Shown: piece after piece, positions 9,231 through 17,753 of the stretch
Numbering within the stretch: position 1 is the first letter of the stretch
How the letters are laid out: each line of letters begins with the position of its first letter
Assembly (NCBI RefSeq): GCF_040529045.1
Contig: NZ_CP131914.1
Location: 2,464,501-2,528,500 of the forward strand
Direction: 5' to 3'
Source of the DNA: Xanthomonas indica
GTDB lineage: Bacteria; Pseudomonadota; Gammaproteobacteria; Xanthomonadales; Xanthomonadaceae
DNA: 64,000 nt
The notes under the pieces: model-generated
Database searches by the model: none
What the model saw: the letters and a program-made list of their open reading frames with translations, nothing else
Told to the model about the DNA's origin: nothing
Program-made: the position numbers and the translations under genes

Positions 9231-9929
9231 ATGTCCACGCCTGCCGCCGCCTGTGTCCTCGTGGTCGAGGACGAATCCGCCATTGCCGACACCGTGCTGT
9301 ACGCGCTGCGCAGCGAGGGCTACCAGGTGCGCCACTGCCAGCTCGGGCGCGAGGCCCTGGCGCAGTTGCGCGAGGGCGGCATCGACGTGGTGGTGCTGGA
9401 CGTGGGTCTGCCGGACCTGAGCGGGTTCGAGGTGTGCCGCACGCTGCGCGGCTTCAGCCAGGTGCCGGTGCTGTTCCTGACCGCGCGCAACGAGGAGATC
9501 GACCGCGTGCTCGGCCTGGAACTGGGCGCCGACGACTACATGGCCAAGCCGTTCTCGCCGCGCGAACTGGTCGCGCGGGTGCGGGCGCGGCTGCGGCGTC
9601 CGGCGGTGGTGGTCGGCGATGCCGACGCCGGCTGGCAGCAGCACGGCGATTTCGCCATCGACCGCGACGGCCGTCGCATCCGCTGGCAGGGCGCGGTGCT
9701 GGACCTGACCCGCTATGAGTACGCTCTGCTGGCGGCGCTGCTGCAGCGGCCCGGCGCCATCCTCAGCCGCGCGCAATTGATGGACCGCGGCTGGGACAGC
9801 AGCGCCGACAGCGCCGACCGCACCGTCGACACCCACATCAAGACCCTGCGCGCCAAGCTGCGCGCGGCCGGCGCCGCCCACGATCCGATCCGCACCCACC
9901 GCGGCCTCGGCTACGCGCTGGAGGCCTGA
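9231..9929 (+). CDS. creB: Two-component response regulator CreB
   Basis: A 232-aa OmpR/PhoB-class regulator, the DNA-binding half of the CreBC system, which responds to growth/carbon conditions and envelope stress and in several gamma-proteobacteria affects beta-lactamase or envelope genes. The receiver domain carries the acidic pair in VVEDE (residues 11-15), phospho-acceptor Asp57 in VVLDVGLPD, and a conserved Lys in DDYMAKPF. The C-terminal winged helix ends TVDTHIKTLRAKLR...IRTHRGLGYAL. The ATG at 9231 gives MSTPAAACVLVVEDE. The stop is one base before the GTG of creC, a tight coupling, and creD follows, which identifies the system as Cre rather than PhoBR or OmpR. Confidence 0.93.
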   Translation: MSTPAAACVLVVEDESAIADTVLYALRSEGYQVRHCQLGREALAQLREGGIDVVVLDVGLPDLSGFEVCRTLRGFSQVPVLFLTARNEEIDRVLGLELGADDYMAKPFSPRELVARVRARLRRPAVVVGDADAGWQQHGDFAIDRDGRRIRWQGAVLDLTRYEYALLAALLQRPGAILSRAQLMDRGWDSSADSADRTVDTHIKTLRAKLRAAGAAHDPIRTHRGLGYALEA

Positions 9930-9930
9930 G

Positions 9931-11373
9931 GTGCGGCTGGGGCTGAAGCTGTTCCTCGGCTTCTTCCTGATCGTCGGCGTGGCCGCGTTCTTCGTGATGC
10001 GGGTGTTCGTCAACGAGGTCAAGCCGGGCGTGCGTCAGGCGATGGAATCGACCCTGGTGGACGCGGCCAACGTGCTGGCGCAGATGGCCGCACAGGATCT
10101 GCAGGACGGGCGTATCGCCAGCGGCCGGTTCGCCCGCGACCTGGCCGCCGCGCAACGGCGCGATCCGCGCGCGATGGTCTGGCGCTTCCCCAAGCACAGC
10201 GTCGACTACCGCGTCACCATCACCGATGCGGCAGGCATCGTGGTGTTCGACTCGCGCGGGCAGGACATCGGCCGCGACAACGCGCGCTGGAACGACGTGT
10301 ACCGCACCCTGCGCGGCGAATACGGCGCCCGCTCCAGTCCCGAGGCCGACGGCGACCCCAACCACACGGTGATGCACGTGGCCGCGCCGATCTACGATCC
10401 GGCCGACCCGCGGCGGCTGATCGGCGTGCTGAGCCTGTCCCAGCCCAACCGCAGCATCGAGCCGTTCATCGTCGCCAGCCAGCGCAGCATCCTGCTGCGC
10501 GGCGCCTGGCTGATCGGCATCTCCGCGCTGATCGGCATCCTGATGACCTGGGGCCTGCTGCGCGGGATCGGCCGGCTCAACCGCTACGCACAGGCGGTCA
10601 GCGCCGGTGCGCCGGTACCGCCGCCGCCGCCGCGCCGCGACGAGATCGGCGATCTCGGCCGCGCCCTGGAGACGATGCGGCGCAAGCTGGAGGGCAAGCA
10701 ATACGTCGAGCAGTACGTGCAGTCGCTGACCCATGAAATGAAGAGCCCGCTGGCGGCGATCCGCGGCGCCGCGGAATTGTTGCAGGAGCCGCTGCCGGAG
10801 CCGGAGCGGCAGCGCTTCGTGCGCAACATCGCCGAACAGCAGCAGCGCCTCACCGAGACCATCGACAAGCTGCTGGCGCTGGCCGAGGTGGAGCAGTATG
10901 GCTGGCTGCAGCGGCGTGAGCCGGTGGCGCTGGCGCCGCTGTGCGCCGACCTGGCCGAAGCGCTGGCGCCGCAACTGCAGGCGCGCGGACTGCAGCTACA
11001 GGTCCAGGCGCCGGACCCGACCCTGGTGGTCTCGGGCGATCCCTACCTGCTGCGCCAGGCGCTGCACAACCTGCTCGACAACGCCATCGCGTTCTCGCCG
11101 GAGGGCGCGGTCATCGTGCTGCGTGCCGAACGCGGCGCCGATGCGCGCGTGCTGCTGTTGGTGGAGGACGCCGGCCCGGGCGTGCCCGACTACGCGCTGG
11201 AGCGGGTGTTCGAGCGCTTCTACTCGCTGGCGCGCCCGGCCACCGGCCAGCGCAGCTCCGGCCTCGGCCTGCCGTTCGTGCGCGAGGTGGCGCGCCTGCA
11301 CGGCGGCGACGCCAGCCTGCGCAATCGCGCCGGCGGCGGCGCGGTGGCCTGCCTGGCGTTGCCGCTGGCCTGA
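9931..11373 (+). CDS. creC: Sensor histidine kinase CreC
   Basis: A 480-aa inner-membrane kinase, almost the length of E. coli CreC. It starts with GTG at 9931, giving a membrane helix at once (RLGLKLFLGFFLIVGVAAFFVM). A periplasmic sensor region of about 150 residues follows, then a second helix (SILLRGAWLIGISALIGILMTWGLL), HAMP, the H-box LTHEMKSPLAAIRG with His268, and a GHKL ATPase domain with N-box HNLLDNAIAFSP, DAGPGVP and SGLGLPFVREVARLHGG. The periplasmic segment contains the motif region FPKHSVDYRVTITDAAGIVVFDS, typical of CreC/PhoQ-like sensors. Partner of the adjacent CreB. Confidence 0.93.
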   Translation: MRLGLKLFLGFFLIVGVAAFFVMRVFVNEVKPGVRQAMESTLVDAANVLAQMAAQDLQDGRIASGRFARDLAAAQRRDPRAMVWRFPKHSVDYRVTITDAAGIVVFDSRGQDIGRDNARWNDVYRTLRGEYGARSSPEADGDPNHTVMHVAAPIYDPADPRRLIGVLSLSQPNRSIEPFIVASQRSILLRGAWLIGISALIGILMTWGLLRGIGRLNRYAQAVSAGAPVPPPPPRRDEIGDLGRALETMRRKLEGKQYVEQYVQSLTHEMKSPLAAIRGAAELLQEPLPEPERQRFVRNIAEQQQRLTETIDKLLALAEVEQYGWLQRREPVALAPLCADLAEALAPQLQARGLQLQVQAPDPTLVVSGDPYLLRQALHNLLDNAIAFSPEGAVIVLRAERGADARVLLLVEDAGPGVPDYALERVFERFYSLARPATGQRSSGLGLPFVREVARLHGGDASLRNRAGGGAVACLALPLA

Positions 11374-11521
11374 GCCGGATCGATTCGCGCGAGAGCGCGT
11401 GAAGTGGGGTGCCGAGGCTCCCTCGTCGGGACTGAAGTCCCTCCCACAGTTGGGGCGCCGCGTCGACGGGATGCCGGCCACCAATCCCGATTCCCCAATC
11501 CCCAATCCCGGCTCCTCCCAC

Positions 11522-11537
11522 TTCACACCCACTTCAA
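11522..11537 (+). promoter_or_regulatory. Probable CreB-binding tag upstream of creD
   Basis: The sequence is TTCAC-ACCCAC-TTCAA, compared with the CreB (blr/cre) tag TTCAC-N6-TTCAC: one mismatch, in the last base of the second half. It lies 65 nt before the creD start, in the 229-bp gap that separates creC from creD. This is where autoregulated induction of creD by phosphorylated CreB would be expected from E. coli, Aeromonas and Stenotrophomonas. A GGGATTGGGGAAT-type repeat tract lies directly upstream. Confidence 0.65.
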
Positions 11538-11602
11538 ATTCGCCTCAAACCCTGCCCACGCAGCGACAGCATCCTGGCGCCCTCTCAAGACGCGAGGCGG
11601 CC

Positions 11603-12961
11603 ATGAAATCCCTGAAACTGCTCCTGCGATTCGCCACCATCGGCGGATTGATCCTGTTGTTGCTGATCCCGTTGCTGATGATTCGCGGCACCGTGCAAGA
11701 CCGCCAGCACTACCGCGGCGAGGCGGTAGAGCGAGTGTCGCAGAGCAAGGCGGGCGAACAACGCCTGCTCGGGCCGCTGCGGGTGATCCCGTGGACCCAG
11801 GACCGTGAGGTCGCCGTCCTCGACACCGACGGCAAGCGCGTGACCAAGCGCGAGACCGAGACCGGCTACGTGCTGCAGGCGCCGCGGCGGCTGCAGGTGG
11901 AGGGCGAGCTGACGCCGTCGCAGCGCCATATCGGCCTGTTCAAGGTGCAGGTCTACAGCTGGCATGCACGGCTCAAGGCCGACTTCGACGATCTCGACTA
12001 CGCCGCCGTCGACGGCCGCCGCTACGGCAGGCCCTACCTGGCGATCGGCCTGCAGGACGTGCGTGGCCTGGTCGGTACGCCGAACCTGCGCACCGACGGC
12101 CGTGCGCTGCCGTTGCAGCCGGGGTCGAAGGGCCTGGCCAGCCTCTCCAGGGGCGTGCACGCCATGTTGCCGGCATTGCGCGACCCGCAGCAGGGCCGGC
12201 TGAGCGATCTGCACGATGTGCAGATGGAATTCGTGCTCGACGGCACCCAGGCGCTGTCGATCGTGCCGGTGGGCGACGACAACCAGATCGCGCTGAGTTC
12301 GCCATGGCCGCATCCGCTGTTCGGCGGCCGCTTCCTGCCCAACGAGCGCCGCATCACCGCGCAGGGGTTCCAGGCGAACTGGGCGCTGTCGTCGCTGGCG
12401 ACCGGCGCGCAGGCGCAGGTGCAGTCCGCGCTGGACACCCGCGTGTCGTCGCCGCTTCCGGAATCCGGCGGCCAGGAGCTGGACGCGTTGCGCGTGGATC
12501 TGGTCGACCCGGTGGATGTGTACACCCAGGCCGAGCGCGCCAGCAAGTACGGCCTGCTGTTCGTGGTGCTGACCTTCGTCGCCTTCGGCCTGTTCGAACT
12601 GATCAAGCGCCTGCCGATCCACCCGCTGCAGTACCTGCTGGTCGGGCTGGCGCTGGCGATCTTCTTCCTGCTGCTGCTCAGCCTGTCCGAGCACATCCCG
12701 TTCTGGCAGGCCTATCTGGTCTCGGCGGCGGCCTGTATCGGCCTGCAGTTCTTCTACCTGTCCGGGGTGCTGCGCAGCCGCCTGCGCGCGGCCGGCTTCG
12801 CCGCCATGCTCACCGTGCTGTATGGCGCGCTGTACGGGCTGCTGGCCTCGGAAGACAACGCCCTGCTGATGGGCTCGCTGCTACTGTTCGGCATCCTCGG
12901 CGCGATCATGTGGATCACCCGCCGGATCGACTGGTACGCACTCGGCGCGTCGCTGCGCTGA
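11603..12961 (+). CDS. creD: Inner-membrane protein CreD
   Basis: A 452-aa membrane protein matching the length and layout of E. coli CreD, the classic CreBC target. The first helix is at about residues 10-30 (FATIGGLILLLLIPLLMIRG). A large periplasmic beta-rich part of about 270 residues follows, including GRFLPNERRITAQGFQANW. A cluster of hydrophobic helices closes the protein, beginning YGLLFVVLTFVAFGLFELIKRLPIHPLQYLLVG. CreD overproduction alters envelope stress tolerance and beta-lactam susceptibility in related species; its molecular activity is not known. The ATG at 11603 was chosen because MKSLKLLLRFATIGG gives a normal positively charged N-terminus. It is separated from creC by a CreB-type tag, so it probably has its own CreB-dependent promoter. 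Confidence 0.93.
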   Translation: MKSLKLLLRFATIGGLILLLLIPLLMIRGTVQDRQHYRGEAVERVSQSKAGEQRLLGPLRVIPWTQDREVAVLDTDGKRVTKRETETGYVLQAPRRLQVEGELTPSQRHIGLFKVQVYSWHARLKADFDDLDYAAVDGRRYGRPYLAIGLQDVRGLVGTPNLRTDGRALPLQPGSKGLASLSRGVHAMLPALRDPQQGRLSDLHDVQMEFVLDGTQALSIVPVGDDNQIALSSPWPHPLFGGRFLPNERRITAQGFQANWALSSLATGAQAQVQSALDTRVSSPLPESGGQELDALRVDLVDPVDVYTQAERASKYGLLFVVLTFVAFGLFELIKRLPIHPLQYLLVGLALAIFFLLLLSLSEHIPFWQAYLVSAAACIGLQFFYLSGVLRSRLRAAGFAAMLTVLYGALYGLLASEDNALLMGSLLLFGILGAIMWITRRIDWYALGASLR

Positions 12962-12983
12962 GCCGCCGCGAGGAGCACCGGAC

Positions 12984-13415
12984 GTGGTCGCGCACCGTCA
13001 TCTGCATCGTCGCCTGCAGGCACTGCTGCCTGCCGCATTCGAAACCCATGGCCTGCATCACGGCAACCTGCCGGCGACGCTGGCGCGCAGTGCGCAGGCC
13101 GCGCTGGTCACCGCCGCCGACCGCGGTGGCGCCCTGTGGCTGCGCCTGAGCGAACGCAGCCGCGCGGCCCTGGCCGGCGACGCGGCGGCGTTTCTGGGCG
13201 GCGCATTGCAGGCGCGTGCGGCCCTGCCCGGCGACGCCGTGCCGTGGCGCTACCGCCCCTGGCGCGCGGTGCGCCGCGATCCGGCCGCGGACGCGGACGC
13301 GGAGAACGCCGGCGTTACGTCCGCGCCCGGCTTCGTCACCTGGGAGACGCAGGGGCGCGCGCGGCTGCTGGTGCTGCCGGCACAGGCGACACTGCTGTGC
13401 CGATGGTGGCGCTGA
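12984..13415 (+). CDS. Hypothetical protein downstream of creD
   Basis: A 143-aa reading frame starting with GTG 22 bp after creD, probably in the same transcript. The product starts MVAHRHLHRRLQALLPAAFETHGLHHGNLP and contains several Arg/Trp-rich stretches (WRYRPWRAVRR, LLCRWWR at the C-terminus). No signal peptide, membrane helix or known motif was recognised. AGGAGC about 9 nt upstream of the GTG can serve as ribosome-binding site. Its third-position GC pattern is like that of its neighbours, so it is plausibly real. The position suggests a role linked to CreD, but this is only context. Confidence 0.6.
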   Translation: MVAHRHLHRRLQALLPAAFETHGLHHGNLPATLARSAQAALVTAADRGGALWLRLSERSRAALAGDAAAFLGGALQARAALPGDAVPWRYRPWRAVRRDPAADADAENAGVTSAPGFVTWETQGRARLLVLPAQATLLCRWWR

Positions 13416-13891
13416 GGCAGGGCACCTGCGTCGATCGCCGCCACGGCGGGAGGATCGGATGGCGATCGGCCATGGACGACAGGAATGCCGGCGGTGGCAG
13501 GACGCCACCACCGGGTATGGGACGGGCAGGACGCCCGAGCAGGGAAGCGACAAGGGCACATGCGCAAGGACGCCGCAGGCCACGCAGCGTAAGGAAACGC
13601 GTACGTCACAGGACGCGCAAGGATGCGCACGCAGGGAGGCGGCAAGGAGGCAGGCGCAAGGAGCTCGCCAGGCAGTAGTGCAAGGAGGCGCTTGCGTCTC
13701 AGGACGGGCAGGAGGTCCACGCACGGACGCGGCAAGGACGCACACGCCAGGGCTTCGCAGGCAGGCAGGGCAAGGAAGCGCGTGCGTCGTAGGACGGACA
13801 GGACGCCCATGCAGGGACGCAGCAACGACGCATGTGCAAGGGCATCGCCAGGCAGGCAGCGCCAGGGAAACGCTTGCGGTAGAGTGCACGG
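13416..13891. repeat. Intergenic region with four imperfect 91-bp tandem repeats
   Basis: Four head-to-tail units begin at 13519, 13610, 13701 and 13791, with periods of 91, 91 and 90 bp, and the last ends at about 13880. Each opens with a form of (A/G)GGACGGGCAGGACG, has a GCAAGGACGC core, then CGCCAGGCAGGCAG, and ends near GCGCTTGCGTC. By eye adjacent units agree at about 70-75% of positions. A 91-bp period shifts reading frame from unit to unit, so the conserved unit is not a protein repeat. No gene is seen in the stretch. Confidence 0.8.
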
Positions 13892-14497
13892 ATGCACTCT
13901 CCGCTCTCCATTCAGCGCCTGCGCGGCGCCGGGATCGTGCCGTTCCTGGACGCGGTCGCGCAGCTGCGCATCGCGGTGTTCCGCGACTGGCCCTACCTCT
14001 ACGACGGCGACCTGGGCTACGAACGCGCGTACCTGGCGGCCTATGCGGCGTCGCCGGACAGTGTGTTCGTGCTGGCGCGCGACGGCGACCAGGTGATCGG
14101 CGCCTCCACCGGGCTGCCGCTGGCCGACGACGCCGAGGCCTTCGCCGCGGCCTTCGCCGGCAGCGAGATCGACCCGGCCGAGGTGTTCTATTTCGGCGAA
14201 TCGGTGTTGTTGCCGCAGTACCGCGGTCGCGGCGTCGGCCATGCCTTCTTCGACGAGCGCGAGGCGCATGCGCGCGCGCTCGGTCGCTTCCGCCTGACCG
14301 CATTCTGTTCGGTGGAGCGGTCAGCCGACGATCCGCGGCGGCCGCCGGACTATCGCGGCAACGACGCGTTCTGGCGCAAGCGCGGCTACCAGCCGCAGCC
14401 GGCGCTGCGTATGCACCTGCCGTGGAACGAAGTCGACCGCGGCGAAACGCCGCACACCCTGGGGTTCTGGACCCGCGCGCTGGAGCCTGCCGCATGA
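13892..14497 (+). CDS. GNAT family N-acetyltransferase paired with the nitrilase
   Basis: A 201-aa acetyltransferase with the acetyl-CoA motif VFYFGESVLLPQYRGRGVGHAFFDEREAHAR (RGRGVG as the phosphate-binding loop). Its tail WRKRGYQPQPALRMHLPWNEV... is characteristic of the GNAT partner of carbon-nitrogen hydrolases. The stop overlaps the start of the downstream nitrilase by four bases (ATGA), so translation is probably coupled; in other bacteria such domains occur fused, which suggests one pathway acylating and hydrolysing related amides. The substrate is unknown. The ATG at 13892 lies at the edge of a perfect 8-bp hairpin (13881-13900) and has no obvious Shine-Dalgarno, so expression may be controlled or weak. 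Confidence 0.85.
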   Translation: MHSPLSIQRLRGAGIVPFLDAVAQLRIAVFRDWPYLYDGDLGYERAYLAAYAASPDSVFVLARDGDQVIGASTGLPLADDAEAFAAAFAGSEIDPAEVFYFGESVLLPQYRGRGVGHAFFDEREAHARALGRFRLTAFCSVERSADDPRRPPDYRGNDAFWRKRGYQPQPALRMHLPWNEVDRGETPHTLGFWTRALEPAA

Positions 14498-15378
14498 AAG
14501 TCGCCGTCGCCAAGTATCCGATCGGCGCGCCCGCCGATTTCGCCGCCTTCGCCGACAAGCAGGCCGCGCTGCTCGGCGAGGCCGCGCAGGCTGGCGCGCG
14601 GCTGGCGGTGCTGCCCGAGTATCTGTCGCTGGAACTGGCCGCGACCTTCGGCGCCGAGGTGTCGGCGCGGTTGCCGGCCTCGCTGGCCGCGATCCAGGCG
14701 TTGCATGCGCCGTACATGAGGTTGTTTGCCGACCTGGCGCGGCGCCTCCGCCTGCACGTGGTCGCCGGCAGTTTCCTGCTCGCCCACGGGCAGGGCCGCT
14801 ACCGCAATCGCGCCTACTGGTTCACCCCCGACGGGGGCCACGGCTGGCAGGACAAGCTGCAGCTGACCGGGTTCGAGAAGGCCACCGGCCTGATCGACGG
14901 CGGCGAGGCGCTGAAGGTGTTCGAGGCCGAGGGCGTGCGCGCCGGCGTGGCGGTCTGCTACGACAGCGAGTTTCCCCTGCCGGTCCGCGCCCAGTACGAG
15001 GCCGGCGCGCGCCTGCTGGTGGTGCCCAGTTGCACCGACACCGAGGCCGGCGCCACCCGCGTGCGCGTGGGCTGCCTGGCGCGGGCGCTGGAGAACCGCA
15101 TCTTCGTGGCCCAGTCGGTGACCGCCGGCGTCGCCGAGTGGAGCCCGGCGCTGGACGTGAACACCGGCGAGGCGACGCTGTACGCGCCGATGGACGCCGG
15201 CTTCCCCGCCGACGGCATCGTCGCGCAGACACGCGGCGAGCAGGTCTGGGCGATCGCCGAACTGGATTTCGCGGCGTTCGAGGCCAGCCGCGCCACCGCG
15301 CAGGTAGCCAACGACCGCGACTGGCGCGGCCAACTGGCGCCAGCCGTGCTCCGCGCGGAGCTGAGCGCCTTCGCATAG
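14494..15378 (+). CDS. Carbon-nitrogen hydrolase (nitrilase superfamily)
   Basis: A 294-aa amidase-type enzyme. The nitrilase catalytic triad is visible: Glu in [11 protein letters not shown], Lys in [12 protein letters not shown], and Cys in [16 protein letters not shown]. The family hydrolyses C-N bonds in amides or nitriles; the likely reaction here is amide hydrolysis, and the natural substrate is unknown. The start ATG at 14494 overlaps the stop of the GNAT gene. A long upstream extension in the same frame crosses the tandem repeats and is unlike any nitrilase, so it was not used. After the stop comes a tract of GGGATTCGGGAGT-type repeats, then gltX. Confidence 0.9.
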   Translation: MKVAVAKYPIGAPADFAAFADKQAALLGEAAQAGARLAVLPEYLSLELAATFGAEVSARLPASLAAIQALHAPYMRLFADLARRLRLHVVAGSFLLAHGQGRYRNRAYWFTPDGGHGWQDKLQLTGFEKATGLIDGGEALKVFEAEGVRAGVAVCYDSEFPLPVRAQYEAGARLLVVPSCTDTEAGATRVRVGCLARALENRIFVAQSVTAGVAEWSPALDVNTGEATLYAPMDAGFPADGIVAQTRGEQVWAIAELDFAAFEASRATAQVANDRDWRGQLAPAVLRAELSAFA

Positions 15379-15544
15379 CGGGAAGTCCCCTGCAATCGAC
15401 TGCGCATCCGGCTCGCGAGGACCTGTCGCCCCGGCACCAAGCCGCTTGCCCCACTCCCGAATCCCCACTCCCGAATCCCGCGGCGCCAGCAGGCGCCGCC
15501 ACGGCAGAGTAAAATCGCCCGATTCCCGTCGTTTCGAGCGTTCC

Positions 15545-16951
15545 ATGGCCTGCCGCACCCGTTTTGCCCCCAGTCCCACCGGTTACCTGCACATCGGCGG
15601 CGCGCGTACCGCGCTGTACTGCTGGCTGGAGGCGCGCCACCGCGGCGGCGAATTCGTGCTGCGGATCGAGGACACCGACCGCGAGCGCAGCACCCAGGCG
15701 GCGATCGACGCGATCCTGGAGGCGATGGAGTGGCTGGGTCTGGACTACGACGAAGGCCCGATCTACCAGACCCGGCGCCTGGACCGTTACCGCGAGGTCG
15801 CCGAGCAACTGCTGGCGCAGGGCAAGGCCTACTACGCCTACGAGACCCGCGAGGAACTGGACGCCATGCGCGAAGCGGCGATGGCGCGGCAGGAAAAGCC
15901 GCGCTACAACGGCGCCGCGCGCGAACTGAACCTGCCGTATCGCGACGATCCCAACCGGGTGATCCGCTTCAAGAACCCGACCGAGGGCGTGGTGGCGTTC
16001 GACGACCTGATCAAGGGCCGCATCGAGATCGCCAACAGCGAACTGGACGACATGGTGATCTTCCGTCCCGACGGCTATCCCACCTACAACTTCGCGGTGG
16101 TGGTGGACGACTGGGACATGGCCATCACCGAGGTGATCCGCGGCGACGACCACATCAACAACACCCCGCGGCAGATCAACATCTACCAGGCGCTGGGCGC
16201 GCCGGTGCCGAAGTTCGCGCACATGCCGATGATCCTCGACGAGCAGGGCGCCAAGCTGTCCAAGCGCACCGGTGCGGCCGACGTGATGCAGTACAAGGAT
16301 GCCGGCTACCTGCCGCACGCGCTGATCAACTACCTGGCGCGGCTGGGCTGGTCGCACGGCGACCAGGAACTGTTCGGGCGGCAGGAGCTGATCGACCTGT
16401 TCGACGTGAAGGACGTCAATTCCAAGGCCGCGCGCCTGGACATGGCCAAGCTGGGCTGGGTCAACCAGCACTACCTCAAGAGCGACGACCCGGCGACGAT
16501 CGCGCCGCAGCTGGAGTTCCAGTTGCGCAAGCTCGGCATCGACCCGGCCGCCGGCCCGGCCGCGGCCGAGGTGGTGGTGGCGCTGCGCGAGCGCGTGCAG
16601 ACCCTGAAGGAAATGGCCGAGAAGGCCGAGGTCTGGTACCGCCCGCTGACCAGTTACGACGACGCGGCGGTGGCCAAGCATTTCAAGCCGGGTGCCGAAC
16701 TGGCGCTGGGCAAGGCCCGGGAACTGCTGGCCGCGCTGCCGCAGTGGAGCCTGGACGGCGTCGCCGCCGCGCTGCACGACACCGCCGCCGCCCTGGAGAT
16801 CGGCATGGGCAAGGTGGCGCAGCCGCTGCGTGTGGCCATCACCGGCACCCAGGTCAGCCCGGACATCTCGCAGACCGTCTACCTGGCCGGTCGCGAGGAG
16901 GCCTTGAAACGCATCGACGCCGCGCTCATCAAGATCCCAGCGGGAAGCTGA
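15545..16951 (+). CDS. gltX: Glutamyl-tRNA synthetase
   Basis: Class I aminoacyl-tRNA synthetase that charges tRNA-Glu. The 468-aa length is typical. The HIGH signature appears as YLHIGGART (His16), preceded by TRFAPSPTG, and the KMSKS loop as KLSKRTGA beginning at Lys237. [17 protein letters not shown] and [11 protein letters not shown] also match the family. The ATG at 15545 gives [16 protein letters not shown], the expected opening. It is followed after 16 bp by zur. Essential cytoplasmic enzyme. Confidence 0.98.
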   Translation: MACRTRFAPSPTGYLHIGGARTALYCWLEARHRGGEFVLRIEDTDRERSTQAAIDAILEAMEWLGLDYDEGPIYQTRRLDRYREVAEQLLAQGKAYYAYETREELDAMREAAMARQEKPRYNGAARELNLPYRDDPNRVIRFKNPTEGVVAFDDLIKGRIEIANSELDDMVIFRPDGYPTYNFAVVVDDWDMAITEVIRGDDHINNTPRQINIYQALGAPVPKFAHMPMILDEQGAKLSKRTGAADVMQYKDAGYLPHALINYLARLGWSHGDQELFGRQELIDLFDVKDVNSKAARLDMAKLGWVNQHYLKSDDPATIAPQLEFQLRKLGIDPAAGPAAAEVVVALRERVQTLKEMAEKAEVWYRPLTSYDDAAVAKHFKPGAELALGKARELLAALPQWSLDGVAAALHDTAAALEIGMGKVAQPLRVAITGTQVSPDISQTVYLAGREEALKRIDAALIKIPAGS

Positions 16952-16967
16952 TTCCCGGGAGACCGCC

Positions 16968-17456
16968 ATGTCCAGCAAGAAGACCGCCTGCACCGAGCCG
17001 CACCACCACGTCCACGACGCTGCCGACTTCGTCAAGGTGGTGGAGCGGGTCAGCCGCGAGCGCGGTCTGCGCCTGACCCCGATCCGCGCCAACGTGCTGC
17101 GGCTGATCGCCGAGGCCGGGCGCCCGGTCAAGGCCTACGACCTGCTGGAATGGGTGCGCGAGGGCAAGGGCGTGGGCGCCGACGCCCCGCCCACCGTGTA
17201 CCGCGCGCTGGACTTCCTGATGGCCAACGGCTTCGTGCACAAGCTCGAATCGGTCAACGCCTTCGTCGCCTGCCACCACCCGAGCAGCGCCCAGCACTCG
17301 GTGCCATTCCTGATCTGCGACCGCTGCCACAGCGCGGTGGAACTGGAGGACCGCGACGTGGTCGCGCAACTGGAGCAGCGCGCCAAGGCCCTGGGCTTCC
17401 AGCCGCAGGCGCAGACCCTGGAAGTGCACGGGCTGTGCGCGAAGTGCGCGGGCTGA
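16968..17456 (+). CDS. zur: Fur-family zinc uptake regulator Zur
   Basis: A 162-aa Fur-family repressor that binds Zn(II) and shuts off zinc acquisition genes. The DNA-recognition helix region is PPTVYRALDFLMANGFVHKL (residues 74-93). Two structural CxxC pairs are Cys117/Cys120 (ICDRC) and Cys157/Cys160 (LCAKC), and a His-rich N-terminus (EPHHHVHD) and ACHHP add ligands. This pattern, with a long N-terminal arm, fits Zur rather than Fur or PerR. It follows gltX by 16 bp and is probably cotranscribed. A candidate target with an AT-rich palindrome lies at 31915-31943, between a TonB receptor and a MerC protein. Confidence 0.92.
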   Translation: MSSKKTACTEPHHHVHDAADFVKVVERVSRERGLRLTPIRANVLRLIAEAGRPVKAYDLLEWVREGKGVGADAPPTVYRALDFLMANGFVHKLESVNAFVACHHPSSAQHSVPFLICDRCHSAVELEDRDVVAQLEQRAKALGFQPQAQTLEVHGLCAKCAG

Positions 17457-17753
17457 GCCTGGCCTGCATCGCCGTGGGTTGCAGGCCCGCGGGGCGAGGC
17501 ATGCGCTTGATTTGAGCGTGACTGGATCGGGATGGGTTGCGGTCGGCAATGCCTGCTATCACCGCAACGCGGGTACATCCTGCCCGCCATGAATCGTGGC
17601 GATGGCATGTTACGCAGGATTCGGCGTGGGCTAAGGTGATCGGAGCGGCGAGGGCCGCGACGGCCGAATGCGACGAGTGCTCGGCGACCCACGCTGCGCA
17701 TCCGGGATTGCTATCCTGGCCGGCGCTGCCGCGTTACTAGGAAGGTCGTTCCG
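17457..17753. other. Intergenic region downstream of zur
   Basis: 297 bp without a recognisable gene. It presumably holds the end of the gltX-zur transcript and the promoter of the ycaQ-like gene. No clear hairpin terminator or REP copy was seen. Confidence 0.4.

Noticed and set aside
6956-9292. A 778-codon open frame on the minus strand
   Set aside because: It is the mirror of the GGDEF gene; GC-rich codons leave few stops on the other strand. Its Gln/Arg-rich product has no domain.
13519-13880. Tandem repeats considered as a CRISPR array
   Set aside because: Units are contiguous and 91 bp long, with no unique spacers of constant size and no cas genes nearby.
13250-14269. A long minus-strand open frame with a repeated LPA-EALACASLP-type peptide pattern across the 91-bp repeats
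   Set aside because: It opposes the GNAT gene, which has clear family motifs, and the 91-bp units shift frame, so the apparent protein repeat is a by-product of a period near 90.
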